From Novipirellula herctigrandis (GTDB lineage Bacteria > Planctomycetota > Planctomycetia > Pirellulales > Pirellulaceae): a stretch of DNA of 64,000 nucleotides. The notes below the pieces were generated by a model. That model saw only the letters and a program-made list of their open reading frames with translations. It had not been told where the DNA came from and did no database searches. Positions 19,341 through 27,935 of the stretch are shown here, piece by piece. The position numbers were made by a program, and so were the translations under genes. Within the stretch, counting starts at the first letter, position 1; every line of letters starts with the position of its first letter. Location of the stretch: positions 1,312,632-1,376,631 of the forward strand of contig SJPJ01000001.1 of assembly GCA_007859835.1 (NCBI GenBank), given 5' to 3'.

Positions 19341-19415
19341 GGTTGCTAGCGGAGTCGCGGGCCGCGTCGATCCTGAAATCCACATCGTACACGCGACCCC
19401 GGTGAACGGTGACGA
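19341..19415 (+). repeat. attC-like site, degenerate R'
   Basis: Arms GGAGTCGCGGGCCGCG and ACGCGACCCCGGTGAACGG match the GC-rich arm family seen elsewhere, but the expected GTTRNNY box reads GACGACG. Probably inactive. Confidence 0.5.
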
Positions 19416-19499
19416 CGATGAAGTCCGCGCGATTTGTGCCCTGCTATCGGTGCACTGTCGATGATCCACTGGCAACCGCTTGGTCCACAACGTCGTTTG

Positions 19500-19528
19500 T
19501 TGCTTTCAAATTGAACCGTCGCTAAACT
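19500..19528 (+). promoter_or_regulatory. putative promoter in repeat copy 2
   Basis: TTGCTT (19500-19505), 17-bp spacer of unrelated sequence, TAAACT (19523-19528). The spacing is kept despite the changed spacer. Confidence 0.45.
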
Positions 19529-19640
19529 GATACTCTTATGGATGTGTCACGCGTCACTGACGGGGCCGAAGGCCGGACGGACGGTGCTCGGTCGATTGAT
19601 TCATCATGGTGACTCGATCGGCGTTAAACCCAAATCCGTG

Positions 19641-19731
19641 TGATAACCATCGAATGCAACCGCGTCGCGGTGGTTGCGTTTTTTGAAGTTGTTAATCATC
19701 CGCCGCGACCGGATGATTCGTGACGTTATGC
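19641..19731 (+). repeat. attC site
   Basis: R'' TGATAAC at 19641 and R' GTTATGC at 19725-19731 flank arms CGCGTCGCGGTGG / CGCCGCGACCGG. Confidence 0.75.
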
Positions 19732-19738
19732 CAATCGA

Positions 19739-20488
19739 ATGACCGCACTGCCTGCAACGCAAGAACGTCTGGGAATATCTCATCTCATGCTGTTGACCGC
19801 AGGCATTAGCATTGCGTTTTTTGTTGCACGGGGTATCGAGCATTTGCGATTTCCGGCTGACGCTCACTACTACAAACTTGAATGTCCTTCAGGCGTTCAC
19901 GCCTTTGGGATGCTCATCGCGGCGATCTACGGACTTTGTGTCACGATGGTTGTTCTCGCAATTCGCGCCAGAGACTTTTGGTTGAGCCCAGGTAAAACGC
20001 TCGCATTGCTTTTCACAACAATGTGCGTCCTGAACTGGAGCCTAGAATTCATCGCTTCCGCCGTGACGTATGTTCGTATGCAAACCGATCTCGCACCGGG
20101 GGTTGTTGATCGTCGGGGCTATATTCTTGGCATCTGGTACGGCAACTTCGCTGTTGATGTCGGGTACGTCGCCTGCTTACCTGTTCTCCTATGGGTAATC
20201 TGCAAAACGAAGAATCAACCGTTCTGTTTTCGTTTGACGTGGGTGGGATTTCTGTTCTTTGCACTCTTGATTATTGGACAGGTCCATCTGGGATTTCGCA
20301 CCTACGTAGGCTCTGCATTGAACTTCTGGTACTTCGAGGCCGCAATTGGAATTCCGATATGCTTACTGATCGCAGCCATTGCCCGTTCGGTCACACGGCG
20401 AGACGCAATGGATTGGTGGACGATAATGACCGCAGTCCCGGTTATATCGGTTTGGTTCGTCGCTATTTCCCTCAAATTACTGGCATAA
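19739..20488 (+). CDS. hypothetical multi-pass membrane protein
   Basis: 249 residues, ATG 19739 only a few bases after the attC. About seven hydrophobic segments (LLTAGISIAFFVARGIEHL, FGMLIAAIYGLCVTMVVLAI, LLFTTMCVLNWSLEFIA, VACLPVLLWVIC, VGFLFFALLIIGQVHLGF, AIGIPICLLIAAIA, VPVISVWFVAISLKLLA). No family recognised. The stop lies in the next attC. Confidence 0.7.
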   Translation: MTALPATQERLGISHLMLLTAGISIAFFVARGIEHLRFPADAHYYKLECPSGVHAFGMLIAAIYGLCVTMVVLAIRARDFWLSPGKTLALLFTTMCVLNWSLEFIASAVTYVRMQTDLAPGVVDRRGYILGIWYGNFAVDVGYVACLPVLLWVICKTKNQPFCFRLTWVGFLFFALLIIGQVHLGFRTYVGSALNFWYFEAAIGIPICLLIAAIARSVTRRDAMDWWTIMTAVPVISVWFVAISLKLLA

Positions 20489-20572
20489 TCATCGCATCCA
20501 CAGAAGTCGGGGTTGCGTGGTTTTACGAATGGGCAGTCACTTTTCCCGACTCCGTGATGCGGGTCGTTCGTC
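20483..20572 (+). repeat. attC site
   Basis: R'' GCATAATC overlaps the stop codon of the preceding gene; R' GTTCGTC at 20566-20572; arms GTCGGGGTTGCG / CCCGACTCCGTGATGCGGG. Confidence 0.65.
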
Positions 20573-20580
20573 GATAGAAG

Positions 20581-21195
20581 ATGAGAATAAAACTTTCAAT
20601 TCGGACCGCGTTGAGCGTGGTAACGACGATTGCGATTGGATTTGCCTGGTACGCGAGAAATTCCGCCACGCGTACCCAGGAACCTCGATCTCTCGCACGA
20701 ATCGAAGAACTAACCGAAAATCGTACGTCGATATTCGACATCAGCGATGCTGTTAATCACTGGTGCGGAACGTGGTCTGGTGGCGTGGTGTACACGGAAC
20801 TACGCGGTCCTGCTTTCATTCGATGCCTCGACTTGGATGCGTTTCGACGCGTCACCCACATTGAATTCCAACATGAGGAGAACCCCGATCTCGTTGTAGA
20901 ACTTGACGCATTTGAAGAACTGGAATCTGTTTCATGTTCCAACTGGACAACGCGATTGTCGGATCGATCTCAATCTGCCGCCGAACTCGCGGGCGTCTTG
21001 TACCTTTTCCGGTCGACTCATCCTGACGTTGACGTTCGATACGATGGCTCGAACACTACGGCGTACGAAGTTTCGCAATCGATTTTGGATGACCTGCTTG
21101 GTGGGGTGGATTCCCAACCTAACGTTACCGGGAATGATCCTTTCGGCGGCGTTTCGGCAGCATACGACGATCCTTTTTGGCGGAGATCCGTTTGA
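20581..21195 (+). CDS. hypothetical anchored protein with S-I-R-T N-terminus
   Basis: 204 residues, ATG 20581. The N-terminal segment LSIRTALSVVTTIAIGFAWY forms a single membrane anchor of a type recurrent in planctomycetes and shared with other cassettes here (56415, 38238). The soluble part is acidic, with a central block around LRGPAFIRCLDLDAFRRV and a Gly/Pro-rich C-terminus. Function unknown; probably faces the periplasm. Confidence 0.65.
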   Translation: MRIKLSIRTALSVVTTIAIGFAWYARNSATRTQEPRSLARIEELTENRTSIFDISDAVNHWCGTWSGGVVYTELRGPAFIRCLDLDAFRRVTHIEFQHEENPDLVVELDAFEELESVSCSNWTTRLSDRSQSAAELAGVLYLFRSTHPDVDVRYDGSNTTAYEVSQSILDDLLGGVDSQPNVTGNDPFGGVSAAYDDPFWRRSV

Positions 21196-21200
21196 ATGAC

Positions 21201-21349
21201 GACGAACCCTCGGTTGCACCGGAGGCCGTGAGTAGACATTTTTGAAGTGGTGAGTCGTTCGCCGCCCGCTGAACCGTGCCGACTATGAAGTCCGAGTTTG
21301 CGCAAGTGGCGAGCCTTCACTCCATGCCCGGTGATTTTTAACGTTAGCG
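21201..21349 (+). repeat. long attC region, possibly two fused sites
   Basis: R''-like ACGAACC at about 21201 and R' GTTAGCG at 21343-21349. At ~149 bp it is longer than the others and contains two arm pairs (GGAGGCCGTG..., then GTGGCGAGCC...), as if a short cassette had been lost between two attC sites. Confidence 0.55.
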
Positions 21350-21381
21350 GACAGAAACGGCATTCATTGGCAACTCACTCG

Positions 21382-22296
21382 ATGTACAGAGAACGCAACT
21401 TCATCGACGCGATCACGAATGGTACTGACAGTCAGTTGGCGGCACTGCTACAGTCGCACGTTGGCGGCGACCCACTCGTAGCAACGATCTCCGACCCTCA
21501 GCCAACCAACCACTCCATTGGCTTTGGAATGACACTGCTGCAGCTTGCGTCGATTAGAGAACGGAAAGGTGGCAATCCCTCAAAGGTGCTAATCGATCAC
21601 GGTGCCGAGGTCGATTTGCATTCCGCTTGCGGACTCGGATCGATCAGTCGAATCGAGAGCCTCTTGGCCGATCGCCCCCAAGAATTGAACAAACAAGTCG
21701 ATACGTATTTCCCTGTGCAATTCGCGATTACCGCAGGACATTCAGAAGTGATTCACTGTTTGGCAGAGCACGGCGATGATGCAAACCGCGACCTGCGTAA
21801 AGTTGCATACTTTGGATGGGAGGATGACGCTCGCGGCCAAAACTACATTCCATGGAAACCAATCCATATGGCATCGCTTTGGGGATTCGACTCTACACGG
21901 GTACCGGTCGCACAAGCTCTGGCTTCGGCGGGAGCCGATCTAGATGTGCTTTCACCGCTGGACGGATTTCGCCCGATTCATTTAGTTTCAATGCCCAACC
22001 GCGTGGAAATGATAAGGTTCCTTGTGTCCGAAGGTGTCGATGTTGACAGTCGCACAGAAAAGTGTGCGGCAATCGATTTACCTAATGAAGATGGTCCGCT
22101 CGTCGGTTATGAATGCACGGCACTAATGGTTGCCGCAGCCGAGGGATTTCCTGAAGCAACGACTTGCCTCCTTGAATTGGGTGCTGACCCAAATGCCGTC
22201 AATGACCTAGGTCATACGGCAATGGACTTTGCCCACAAACGCTTCTGGGATGGCCAGCCTTACGAAACCATCATTGATATACTGGCACACGCATGA
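21382..22296 (+). CDS. ankyrin-repeat protein
   Basis: 304 residues from ATG 21382; the upstream extension to 21298 would lie in the attC. Ankyrin-type helices and hairpins recur: MTLLQLASIRERKGGNPSKV...LIDHGAEVDLHSA, FPVQFAITAGHSEVIHCLAE, IHMASLWGFD...LASAGADLDVLS, LIHLVSMPN-type repeats, CTALMVAAAEGFPEATTCL, LELGADPNAVNDLGHTAMD. About six repeats. No enzyme domain or signal peptide, so a cytosolic protein-binding scaffold is likely. Confidence 0.8.
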   Translation: MYRERNFIDAITNGTDSQLAALLQSHVGGDPLVATISDPQPTNHSIGFGMTLLQLASIRERKGGNPSKVLIDHGAEVDLHSACGLGSISRIESLLADRPQELNKQVDTYFPVQFAITAGHSEVIHCLAEHGDDANRDLRKVAYFGWEDDARGQNYIPWKPIHMASLWGFDSTRVPVAQALASAGADLDVLSPLDGFRPIHLVSMPNRVEMIRFLVSEGVDVDSRTEKCAAIDLPNEDGPLVGYECTALMVAAAEGFPEATTCLLELGADPNAVNDLGHTAMDFAHKRFWDGQPYETIIDILAHA

Positions 22297-22324
22297 CTCA
22301 CGACCTGCGTCTTGCCAAATGTCC

Positions 22325-22411
22325 GAAGAACCATCGCGTGCAATGATGGGCGGGTGGCACGCGTTTCGGAAAACTTGCAAGTCTCTCGCGCGTCCCGATA
22401 ATGCGTAGCGA
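22325..22411 (+). repeat. attC site
   Basis: R'' GAAGAACC at 22325 and R'-like GTAGCGA at 22405; arms GGGCGGGTGGCACGCG / CGCGCGTCCCG with a TTGCAAG centre. Confidence 0.55.
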
Positions 22412-22446
22412 TATCCACCTTGAACGAACAAACCCAGGATAGAACC

Positions 22447-23235
22447 ATGCATTCACTTGAAGGACGAGTTGCGCTGGTCACGGGCGGTAGCCGTAGCGTC
22501 GGCAAGGGGATCGCGCTCGGGCTTTGCGAGGCGGGCGCAACCGTCTACATCACAGGCCGGTCGGTTTCGGATCGAGTTGCCGCGCGTGTCAGTGCGTTGG
22601 GGGGACGGGCGGTCGCTGTTCCCTGCGATCACCAGGATGATGACCGGGTGAAGTCGGTCTTTGAACACATTGCAAAATGCGAGGGCCGCCTTGATGTCTT
22701 GGTGAACAATGCATGGGGCGGATACCAACGCCTTCGAAACCGAAAGGCCAATCCAGGCTTTCAGTGGAAAGATCCTTTTTGGCAACAACCCTTGACGCTC
22801 TGGGACGAGATGCACACGGTGGGGGTTCGCTCGAACTATATCGCCAGCGTCTTTGCTGCGCAGGCAATGCAGGAACAAGGCCACGGTCTAATCGTCAGCA
22901 TCTCGTTCTATGCCGGACGGAGGTATCGCGACAACGTGCCCTACGGCGTCTCCAAGGCAGCAGTAGATCGTTTGGCTCAGGATATGGCGGTGGAACTGGC
23001 GCCACACAACGTTGCGTCCGTTTCGCTGTATCCGGGCCATGTGATAGATGTGAAAAAAACACGCAAACCAAAGAGGGAATCAGCTCAGTTTGTGGGGAGG
23101 GCCATCGCTGCTTTGGCTACTGATCGAGGCCTTATGAAGAAGACGGGGCAAATTCTTGTCGCCGCTGAACTTGCAAGAGAATATGGATTCACAGACACTG
23201 ACGGAACTCAGCCGGCCCCCTATGATAAGCTGTAG
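22447..23235 (+). CDS. SDR-family oxidoreductase
   Basis: 262 residues from ATG 22447 (AGGA upstream). Rossmann fold with ALVTGGSRSVGKGIALGL, a glycine-rich cofactor motif slightly off the usual TGxxxGIG. VLVNNAWGG follows (NNAG motif with W), then the catalytic VSISFYAGRR and YGVSKAAVDRLAQ (Tyr-x-x-x-Lys). Probable NAD(P)-dependent dehydrogenase, substrate unknown. GC is higher than in neighbouring cassettes and no clear attC separates it from the next gene, so the two may have arrived together. Confidence 0.85.
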   Translation: MHSLEGRVALVTGGSRSVGKGIALGLCEAGATVYITGRSVSDRVAARVSALGGRAVAVPCDHQDDDRVKSVFEHIAKCEGRLDVLVNNAWGGYQRLRNRKANPGFQWKDPFWQQPLTLWDEMHTVGVRSNYIASVFAAQAMQEQGHGLIVSISFYAGRRYRDNVPYGVSKAAVDRLAQDMAVELAPHNVASVSLYPGHVIDVKKTRKPKRESAQFVGRAIAALATDRGLMKKTGQILVAAELAREYGFTDTDGTQPAPYDKL

Positions 23236-23377
23236 GCGGACACACTTCCCCGACTGGCCGAGAACAAAATATTGGACCGCGGTCGGGTCTGCGGTCGCTG
23301 CCAATCTCAACGCTTGATCGTCCCGACGCGGTCAAATTTACCGTTTGTCTCAGAATGCACAGAAGGATTTGAGTACC

Positions 23378-24058
23378 ATGGTTCGATGCACTTTGCTCGC
23401 AACCATCGCCTTTGCGTGGTTCGGAACAGTCCCTTTTTCGGTGGGGGAAGAAGTGCTCTTTGAAGATGACTTTGATGGCACGCTGTCGTCCGAGTGGCGG
23501 GCCGTCGGGTTAACGAAGGACGACTACCGAATCCGAGACGGCGGACTGGAGATGCGCGTCCAACCGGGGCGACGTGCCCGTGACACGCCGATGCTCATGG
23601 TTCTACTGCCTTTCAAAACATCGGAGTTTGTAACGGCTTCGGTCGAGCTGACACTTCTGGATCGATTCACCGAGCCGGCCGAGTCTGCCGGGCTCTTCCT
23701 TACGGATGCTGACAGCCGCGAATTCGGGGGTGAGAAGAAAAATCGGAACGGTCATCTTGTGTTTTTACCAGGAGACGTCGAATTCATTGGTGAAGAGGGA
23801 GAGGAAGGCGACCCTCAGCAATATGCGATGAAGTTTTGGCCTGCGAATGAAGTTTATGGTTCGCTACGAATCATCGTTCGGGGGAACTATGGACACTTCC
23901 AGGTTGGCCCCTCACGGAAAGGGAAATACTTGAACTTCTTCCATTCAGCGCTCCGCAAGGATGAGCCCAGACGTGGTTTCAGCCTTTCTGCATCAGGTGG
24001 CCCTTCAGATCGGGATCACTGGGTGCGGTTCGACAATTTCCGCGTCACTCGCAAATGA
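23378..24058 (+). CDS. secreted concanavalin-like (DUF1080/LamG-type) protein
   Basis: 226 residues from ATG 23378. Signal peptide (LLATIAFAWFGTVPFSVGEE), then FEDDFDGTLSSEWR, the usual opening of DUF1080 or laminin-G-like beta-sandwich domains, and a terminal HWVRFDNFRVTRK typical of the same fold. Probably binds or acts on carbohydrate outside the cytoplasm. Lies 142 bp after the SDR gene, same strand. Confidence 0.65.
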   Translation: MVRCTLLATIAFAWFGTVPFSVGEEVLFEDDFDGTLSSEWRAVGLTKDDYRIRDGGLEMRVQPGRRARDTPMLMVLLPFKTSEFVTASVELTLLDRFTEPAESAGLFLTDADSREFGGEKKNRNGHLVFLPGDVEFIGEEGEEGDPQQYAMKFWPANEVYGSLRIIVRGNYGHFQVGPSRKGKYLNFFHSALRKDEPRRGFSLSASGGPSDRDHWVRFDNFRVTRK

Positions 24059-24060
24059 GA

Positions 24061-24152
24061 CGAACGTACCGATCCGCGCGAGTCGCCAATCGCGAGGGAA
24101 TTAAGTGAATGATCACACGGTGACGACCGCGTGCTCTTGGGCGTCACCCGAC
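24061..24152 (+). repeat. attC-like site, degenerate
   Basis: GCGCGAGTCGCC...GGTGACGACCGCG arms end in GCGTCACCCGACTG, one base from the GTTACCC R' form seen at 35532. Confidence 0.4.
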
Positions 24153-24193
24153 TGAAGTCGTTGCCGAGAAATTCCGGAGGTTATCTGACGGGA

Positions 24194-24487
24194 ATGGATG
24201 ATTACCCTCACTACGAAGCTCCCAACTCCAACCTCGGTTACTTCTGGCTTGCGAAATACTCTTGGACGGATTTCCCCGTCGACTACTTCACCGAAAACTA
24301 CGACGATGATGACGCGGAATTCCACCCGTTCTCTGCTGACTTTCGGCTAGGCTATTACGATCATGACATCCAAGAAACTGCATCTACCCCAGACGGCTCG
24401 ACAAAACTCGTTGCGGAGCTGCTCCGTGGATCGTGGGCATCGTCCTACCGCAATGCTGTCGCTGAAGCCGCAATTGATGCTGGCTAA
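24194..24487 (+). CDS. Imm22-like immunity protein
   Basis: 97 residues from ATG 24194, with GGAGG 14 nt upstream. The order LGYFWLAKYSWTDFPVDYFT, then FHPFSADFRLGYYDHDIQE, matches the Imm22 family (W-hydrophobic strand, acidic stretch, S-x-F, YD-x-D-x-x-E). Imm22 proteins neutralise polymorphic toxins of neighbouring cells. No matching toxin gene is adjacent, so it would be an orphan immunity gene. Medium confidence because the alignment is by eye. Confidence 0.55.
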   Translation: MDDYPHYEAPNSNLGYFWLAKYSWTDFPVDYFTENYDDDDAEFHPFSADFRLGYYDHDIQETASTPDGSTKLVAELLRGSWASSYRNAVAEAAIDAG

Positions 24488-24609
24488 TCAAGGACATGCT
24501 TAATCTGGATGATGTTCAACTATCGCTACGAACCAGAGCGAAGCGGGGTGGCTGAAACGTTGGAGTTGCTGTTTCTCAGGACATTGTTGTTCGATCCATC
24601 GTCTTCAAC

Positions 24610-24693
24610 CTAAACTAGAAACACGGCGGACGGCATCGCGTTTATACGATTGAAAAATCATCTCGCCGTCCCCTGTGACGGCTACCGTTATCC
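24610..24693 (+). repeat. attC site
   Basis: R'' CTAAACTAG, arms CGGACGGC / GCCGTCC with ATGAAAAATCAT-like centre, R' GTTATCC at 24687-24693. Confidence 0.75.
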
Positions 24694-24720
24694 CACTGAA
24701 GCACACTTAATGGACATCTA

Positions 24721-25359
24721 ATGGGCTGGTCACTACTCGATTCCGACAAGCCGAAGTCTAAGTCGTACATCGGAGACGAACCGTTTGACGCTATCGCGGA
24801 CTGTTTCTCGGAGGTCTGTCGGTTGTACCAACGTGATTGGAAACGCAAGCCTACTCTGGACGAACTGATCGGTACGGTAGAAGCTGTCTTGGACGCACAA
24901 CTGCAAGACCACACTAGTGACGGCGCCACTGCCGAGCTAACCGAACTCTCGTTCAAGACTCGCAAAATTCCGAAGCGGCAAGCATTCGCTGCCGGCGATG
25001 TCCTGCAAGCCACGATGAAGGGCGGCGACCTTGTTTTTGCTCGGATTTTCGAGGTTGGTGACCTCGGACCGATGGTTGGCGTTTATGACTCGCGCGGCAT
25101 GTCGCCTATCAATATCGCCGAGATCGTTACCCAACCATTGATTGTGAAGATCTGTCCAATTCATCGCGAGACAATTGAACATCGCGAATGGCTTGTGATC
25201 GGCAAAGCCAAACTCAAACCCGCGGACAAGAAACGACCTCGTGGTCCACTCGCAATCTGCGGCAACAACAACCATCTTGAAATGGCCGAGTACTACTATG
25301 GATTGCGTAAGCCAAAATACTACGATCGCGACAACTGGATCGTCCAGAAGAAGGGATAA
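24721..25359 (+). CDS. Imm26-like immunity protein
   Basis: 212 residues, ATG 24721. Residues ~80-165 fit the Imm26 pattern: TRKIPKRQAFAAGDVLQATM, GGDLVFARIFEVGDLGPMVG, VYDSRGMSP, HREWLVIGKAKLKP (K-I-P-x-GDVF, G-x-x-F-GR, x-V-Y-D, W-x-V-I-G). Imm26 proteins protect against polymorphic toxins. An extra ~75-residue helical N-terminus is present. Stop TAA is formed by the attC R'' box. No toxin neighbour. Confidence 0.65.
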   Translation: MGWSLLDSDKPKSKSYIGDEPFDAIADCFSEVCRLYQRDWKRKPTLDELIGTVEAVLDAQLQDHTSDGATAELTELSFKTRKIPKRQAFAAGDVLQATMKGGDLVFARIFEVGDLGPMVGVYDSRGMSPINIAEIVTQPLIVKICPIHRETIEHREWLVIGKAKLKPADKKRPRGPLAICGNNNHLEMAEYYYGLRKPKYYDRDNWIVQKKG

Positions 25360-25443
25360 CCAGGCGATCCACGCGGCGCGGCCGGCAGCGAGTTTACAAA
25401 TCGAAGATCAAACGCAGCTACCCTGCTATTACAATCGTTATCT
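25354..25443 (+). repeat. attC site
   Basis: GGATAAC (25354-25360, containing the stop of the previous gene) and GTTATCT (25437-25443), arms GGCGCGGCCGGCAGCG / CGCAGCTACCCTGC. Confidence 0.75.
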
Positions 25444-25505
25444 CGCTTACTAAATGGCGCCAATCGGTTGCCATTATCCCTATCGTGCAATACAGAAGAA
25501 ATACG

Positions 25506-26804
25506 ATGAATCGACTCTATCTCTCAGTGATCGTGATGATGGTCGTGTTACCAGTTTCAGATGCGATGGGACAGGACCTGCTAACCGAAGCAATTAACCA
25601 AACACCTTCGGCAGTCGACATCGCGTCGGGGCTTGCAATACCGTCCGAAGGGTATTGCGACCAGCCGTACGTTCTGAGACTTGCAAACGGTACTTGGCTC
25701 TGCACGATGACAACTGGAAAAGGTCATGAGGGTCAGTCCGGGCAGCACGTTGTCTCATGCCGCAGTTCCAACCGAGGAAAAACATGGAGCCCACTTGTCG
25801 ACATCGAACCAGCCGACGGTCCTGAGGCCTCATGGGCAATGCCCTATTTGACCGCATATGGAAGGGCTTACGTCTTCTACACGTACAACTCAAAGAACAT
25901 GCGTGATGTGATTGCTTCGACTCCTTACGCGCGAAAACGGGTCGATACGCTCGGAGAATATGCTTTCAAGTATTCCGATGACGGGGGCAAGACTTGGTCG
26001 CGCGAACGCTGGTTTATTCCGGTTCGTGAAACCAATATTGACAGACGAAATCCGTACAAAGGGGATGTCCGTTTCTTTTGGGGTGTCGGAAAACCAATAC
26101 GTCACAAAGGCTCGATGTATCTGGGATTTACCAAGGTCGAGAGTTTCGGCGAGAACTTCATTGGGGCCAGTGAGTCGTGGTTTTTGCGCTGTGCCAACAT
26201 TGATACACAGCGCGATCCGGCCAAACTCGATTGGGAGACACTTCCGAAGGGAGACCATGGTCTCCAATCTCCAGCACATTCGATTGCTTCGGAAGTGAAT
26301 CTAACGGGGCTGTCAGATGGCAGTCTTTTTTGTACCTACCGGACTGTCGCCGGACACCCCTGTCATGCGTACTCTCGCGATGATGGCAAGAGCTGGACCG
26401 AATCAGCGTTCATGACCTACGGCCCGGGCGGCAGGCTAGTGAATCACCCTCGGGCCGCCAACTTTGTACGTAAGCTTACGGAGGGTCCGTACAAAGGGCG
26501 GTACATCTATTGGTTCCACAACAGAAAAACGAAGGGTTGGGACGGTCGCAACCCCGCCTATCTGCTCGGAGGAGTGGAAGTTGACGGCACCGATGGCAAG
26601 CACATCCAGTGGGGTGAACCATTGGCAGTCCTATATGACAGAAATCCCAAAACCCGTATCAGCTATCCCGACTTTCTATGGGACGATGGACTTTACATTA
26701 CTGAAACCCAGAAGGCGACGGCGCGCGTTCACCGAATTCCGGATGATCTCCTGAAGTGGCTTTGGGAAAAAGGCCATCCAAAAAGTAGTAAATCAGCAAA
26801 ATAG
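25506..26804 (+). CDS. secreted sialidase-like (BNR/Asp-box) protein
   Basis: 432 residues from ATG 25506. Signal peptide (LYLSVIVMMVVLPVSDAMG). A six-bladed propeller is suggested by three Asp-box motifs: SSNRGKTWSPL, YSDDGGKTWSRERW, YSRDDGKSWTES. Sialidases hydrolyse glycosidic sialic acids, but many planctomycete BNR proteins have other substrates. An N-terminal arginine-triad position cannot be confirmed by eye. Unusually large for a cassette (1.3 kb). Confidence 0.75.
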   Translation: MNRLYLSVIVMMVVLPVSDAMGQDLLTEAINQTPSAVDIASGLAIPSEGYCDQPYVLRLANGTWLCTMTTGKGHEGQSGQHVVSCRSSNRGKTWSPLVDIEPADGPEASWAMPYLTAYGRAYVFYTYNSKNMRDVIASTPYARKRVDTLGEYAFKYSDDGGKTWSRERWFIPVRETNIDRRNPYKGDVRFFWGVGKPIRHKGSMYLGFTKVESFGENFIGASESWFLRCANIDTQRDPAKLDWETLPKGDHGLQSPAHSIASEVNLTGLSDGSLFCTYRTVAGHPCHAYSRDDGKSWTESAFMTYGPGGRLVNHPRAANFVRKLTEGPYKGRYIYWFHNRKTKGWDGRNPAYLLGGVEVDGTDGKHIQWGEPLAVLYDRNPKTRISYPDFLWDDGLYITETQKATARVHRIPDDLLKWLWEKGHPKSSKSAK

Positions 26805-26895
26805 CGATTCCCCATATTCGTTGCACCGGAGCCGCAGGCCGCGTACTCTGGAATCAATGTCGTTCGCCGCAGCTTGGCGAATGGCGGCGTTATGT
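26805..26895 (+). repeat. attC site
   Basis: GC-rich arm family: TTGCACCGGAGCCGCAGGCC / GTTCGCCGCAGCTTGGCG, ending in R' GTTATGT at 26889-26895. The R'' box is weak. Confidence 0.65.
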
Positions 26896-26959
26896 GCCTT
26901 GAATAGTCGAGTCAGGGCCGGCCGCGACTCTACACCCGATACCACTACCGCAAAGAACC

Positions 26960-27163
26960 ATGTCCATACGATGCCCTGAATGCCAGATACCTGTAGTGCC
27001 TTCCGCAGGGGAACGCTGCCCAATTTGCGACACGGATTTAACGCCAAAGCCGAGCAGTCAAACGGAAGCCCCGGCACAAACGCCAATACTTCCAGCATGG
27101 CTCACGTACCTTATGCTAATCGGCTTATTGGCTGCAGTGGCCAACGCGATTTTTCACCGTTGA
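26960..27163 (+). CDS. small zinc-ribbon membrane protein
   Basis: 67 residues, ATG 26960. Cys-pairs IRCPECQIPV...RCPICDTDL form a zinc ribbon, a Pro/Thr linker follows, then one C-terminal helix (WLTYLMLIGLLAAVANAIF). Tail-anchored small protein of a kind common in planctomycetes; function unknown. Confidence 0.65.
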   Translation: MSIRCPECQIPVVPSAGERCPICDTDLTPKPSSQTEAPAQTPILPAWLTYLMLIGLLAAVANAIFHR

Positions 27164-27331
27164 TTAAAGACTATCGTGAGGGCGGGCGAGGGAAAGGGGA
27201 AGGGGGTCGTTTCGCTTTTGACTCATGTGACCCAACGCCCGAATATCCAGGCCGAATTTCTCTTCGGCGGTTGACTGGGGTACGATGGGGAAAGAGCGAC
27301 GAGCAGCGGGCCGTCGCCGTTTGTAAAATAC

Positions 27332-27416
27332 GCGGAACAATGCGGTGAAACGAAGCGGTTTCAGGCTCTTCGCTCGGTCACACCAACTCTCCGCTCGGTT
27401 ACCGCCAGCGTTCTGC
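27332..27416 (+). repeat. attC site
   Basis: GCGGAAC at 27332 and GTTCTGC at 27410-27416; arms GCGGTGAAACGAAGCGG / CCGCTCGGTTACCGC. Confidence 0.65.
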
Positions 27417-27437
27417 TATGAAAGTTGATGGCACTCA

Positions 27438-27788
27438 ATGACCGCCGATTCTGAATTTGAGCGGTTGCGAACCAAGCTGATCGATCAAGGTCTAACTGGA
27501 GGAGATTCGCTGCCGGTTCTCGCGCGGAGTGCCGAAGATCCTGGCCAACAGTATTTTGCTGAACTCAAGCTTGACCTGAAGCGGCTTTTCGATCTGTTAG
27601 GAGACTCGAGAACGATTGATCGCGAACTTGCCGCCGCACTTTTCGGGATCGGGCACCACGCCTATGTGAATTACGAGGCTTCGATAAACCATGGACGTGA
27701 ATTCAGGGACACGCTGATCGATCCAGATTTGATAGACTTAGAAATGGCAGTTGATAGCATCTTTACTTGCGAGTGGGTTACCCTTTGA
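27438..27788 (+). CDS. hypothetical soluble protein
   Basis: 116 residues, ATG 27438. Acidic and helical (EFERLRTKLIDQGLTGGDSL..., ELKLDLKRLFDLLGDSRTID, ELAAALFGIGHHAYVNYEAS). No signal peptide. Size and acidity resemble immunity proteins, and the next cassette is barstar-like, but no family is recognised. Confidence 0.6.
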   Translation: MTADSEFERLRTKLIDQGLTGGDSLPVLARSAEDPGQQYFAELKLDLKRLFDLLGDSRTIDRELAAALFGIGHHAYVNYEASINHGREFRDTLIDPDLIDLEMAVDSIFTCEWVTL

Positions 27789-27814
27789 TGTTTGGCAGTC
27801 AGTTTGACATCGAA

Positions 27815-27904
27815 GCAGAACAATGCCGTGCACACGGAGGACGGCGTCGCGCGTTTACAGATGGAAAATCACATCGCCGTCCCCGGTGACGGCAGACGTT
27901 CTGC
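27815..27904 (+). repeat. attC site with perfect outer boxes
   Basis: GCAGAAC (27815-27821) and its exact complement GTTCTGC (27898-27904); arms GAGGACGGCG / CGCCGTCC. Confidence 0.8.
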
Positions 27905-27935
27905 GAATGACTCGAGACTACCAATTTCGCAAATT

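Larger units (their letters stand above)
19416..19731 (+). mobile_element. ORF-less promoter-type cassette, copy 2
   Basis: Second copy of the ~320-bp repeat, well conserved from GCGCGATTTGTGC to the attC, except for a block around 19503-19560 where sequence and length differ. The 68-codon frame of copy 1 is broken here. It precedes the 249-residue membrane protein cassette. Confidence 0.7.
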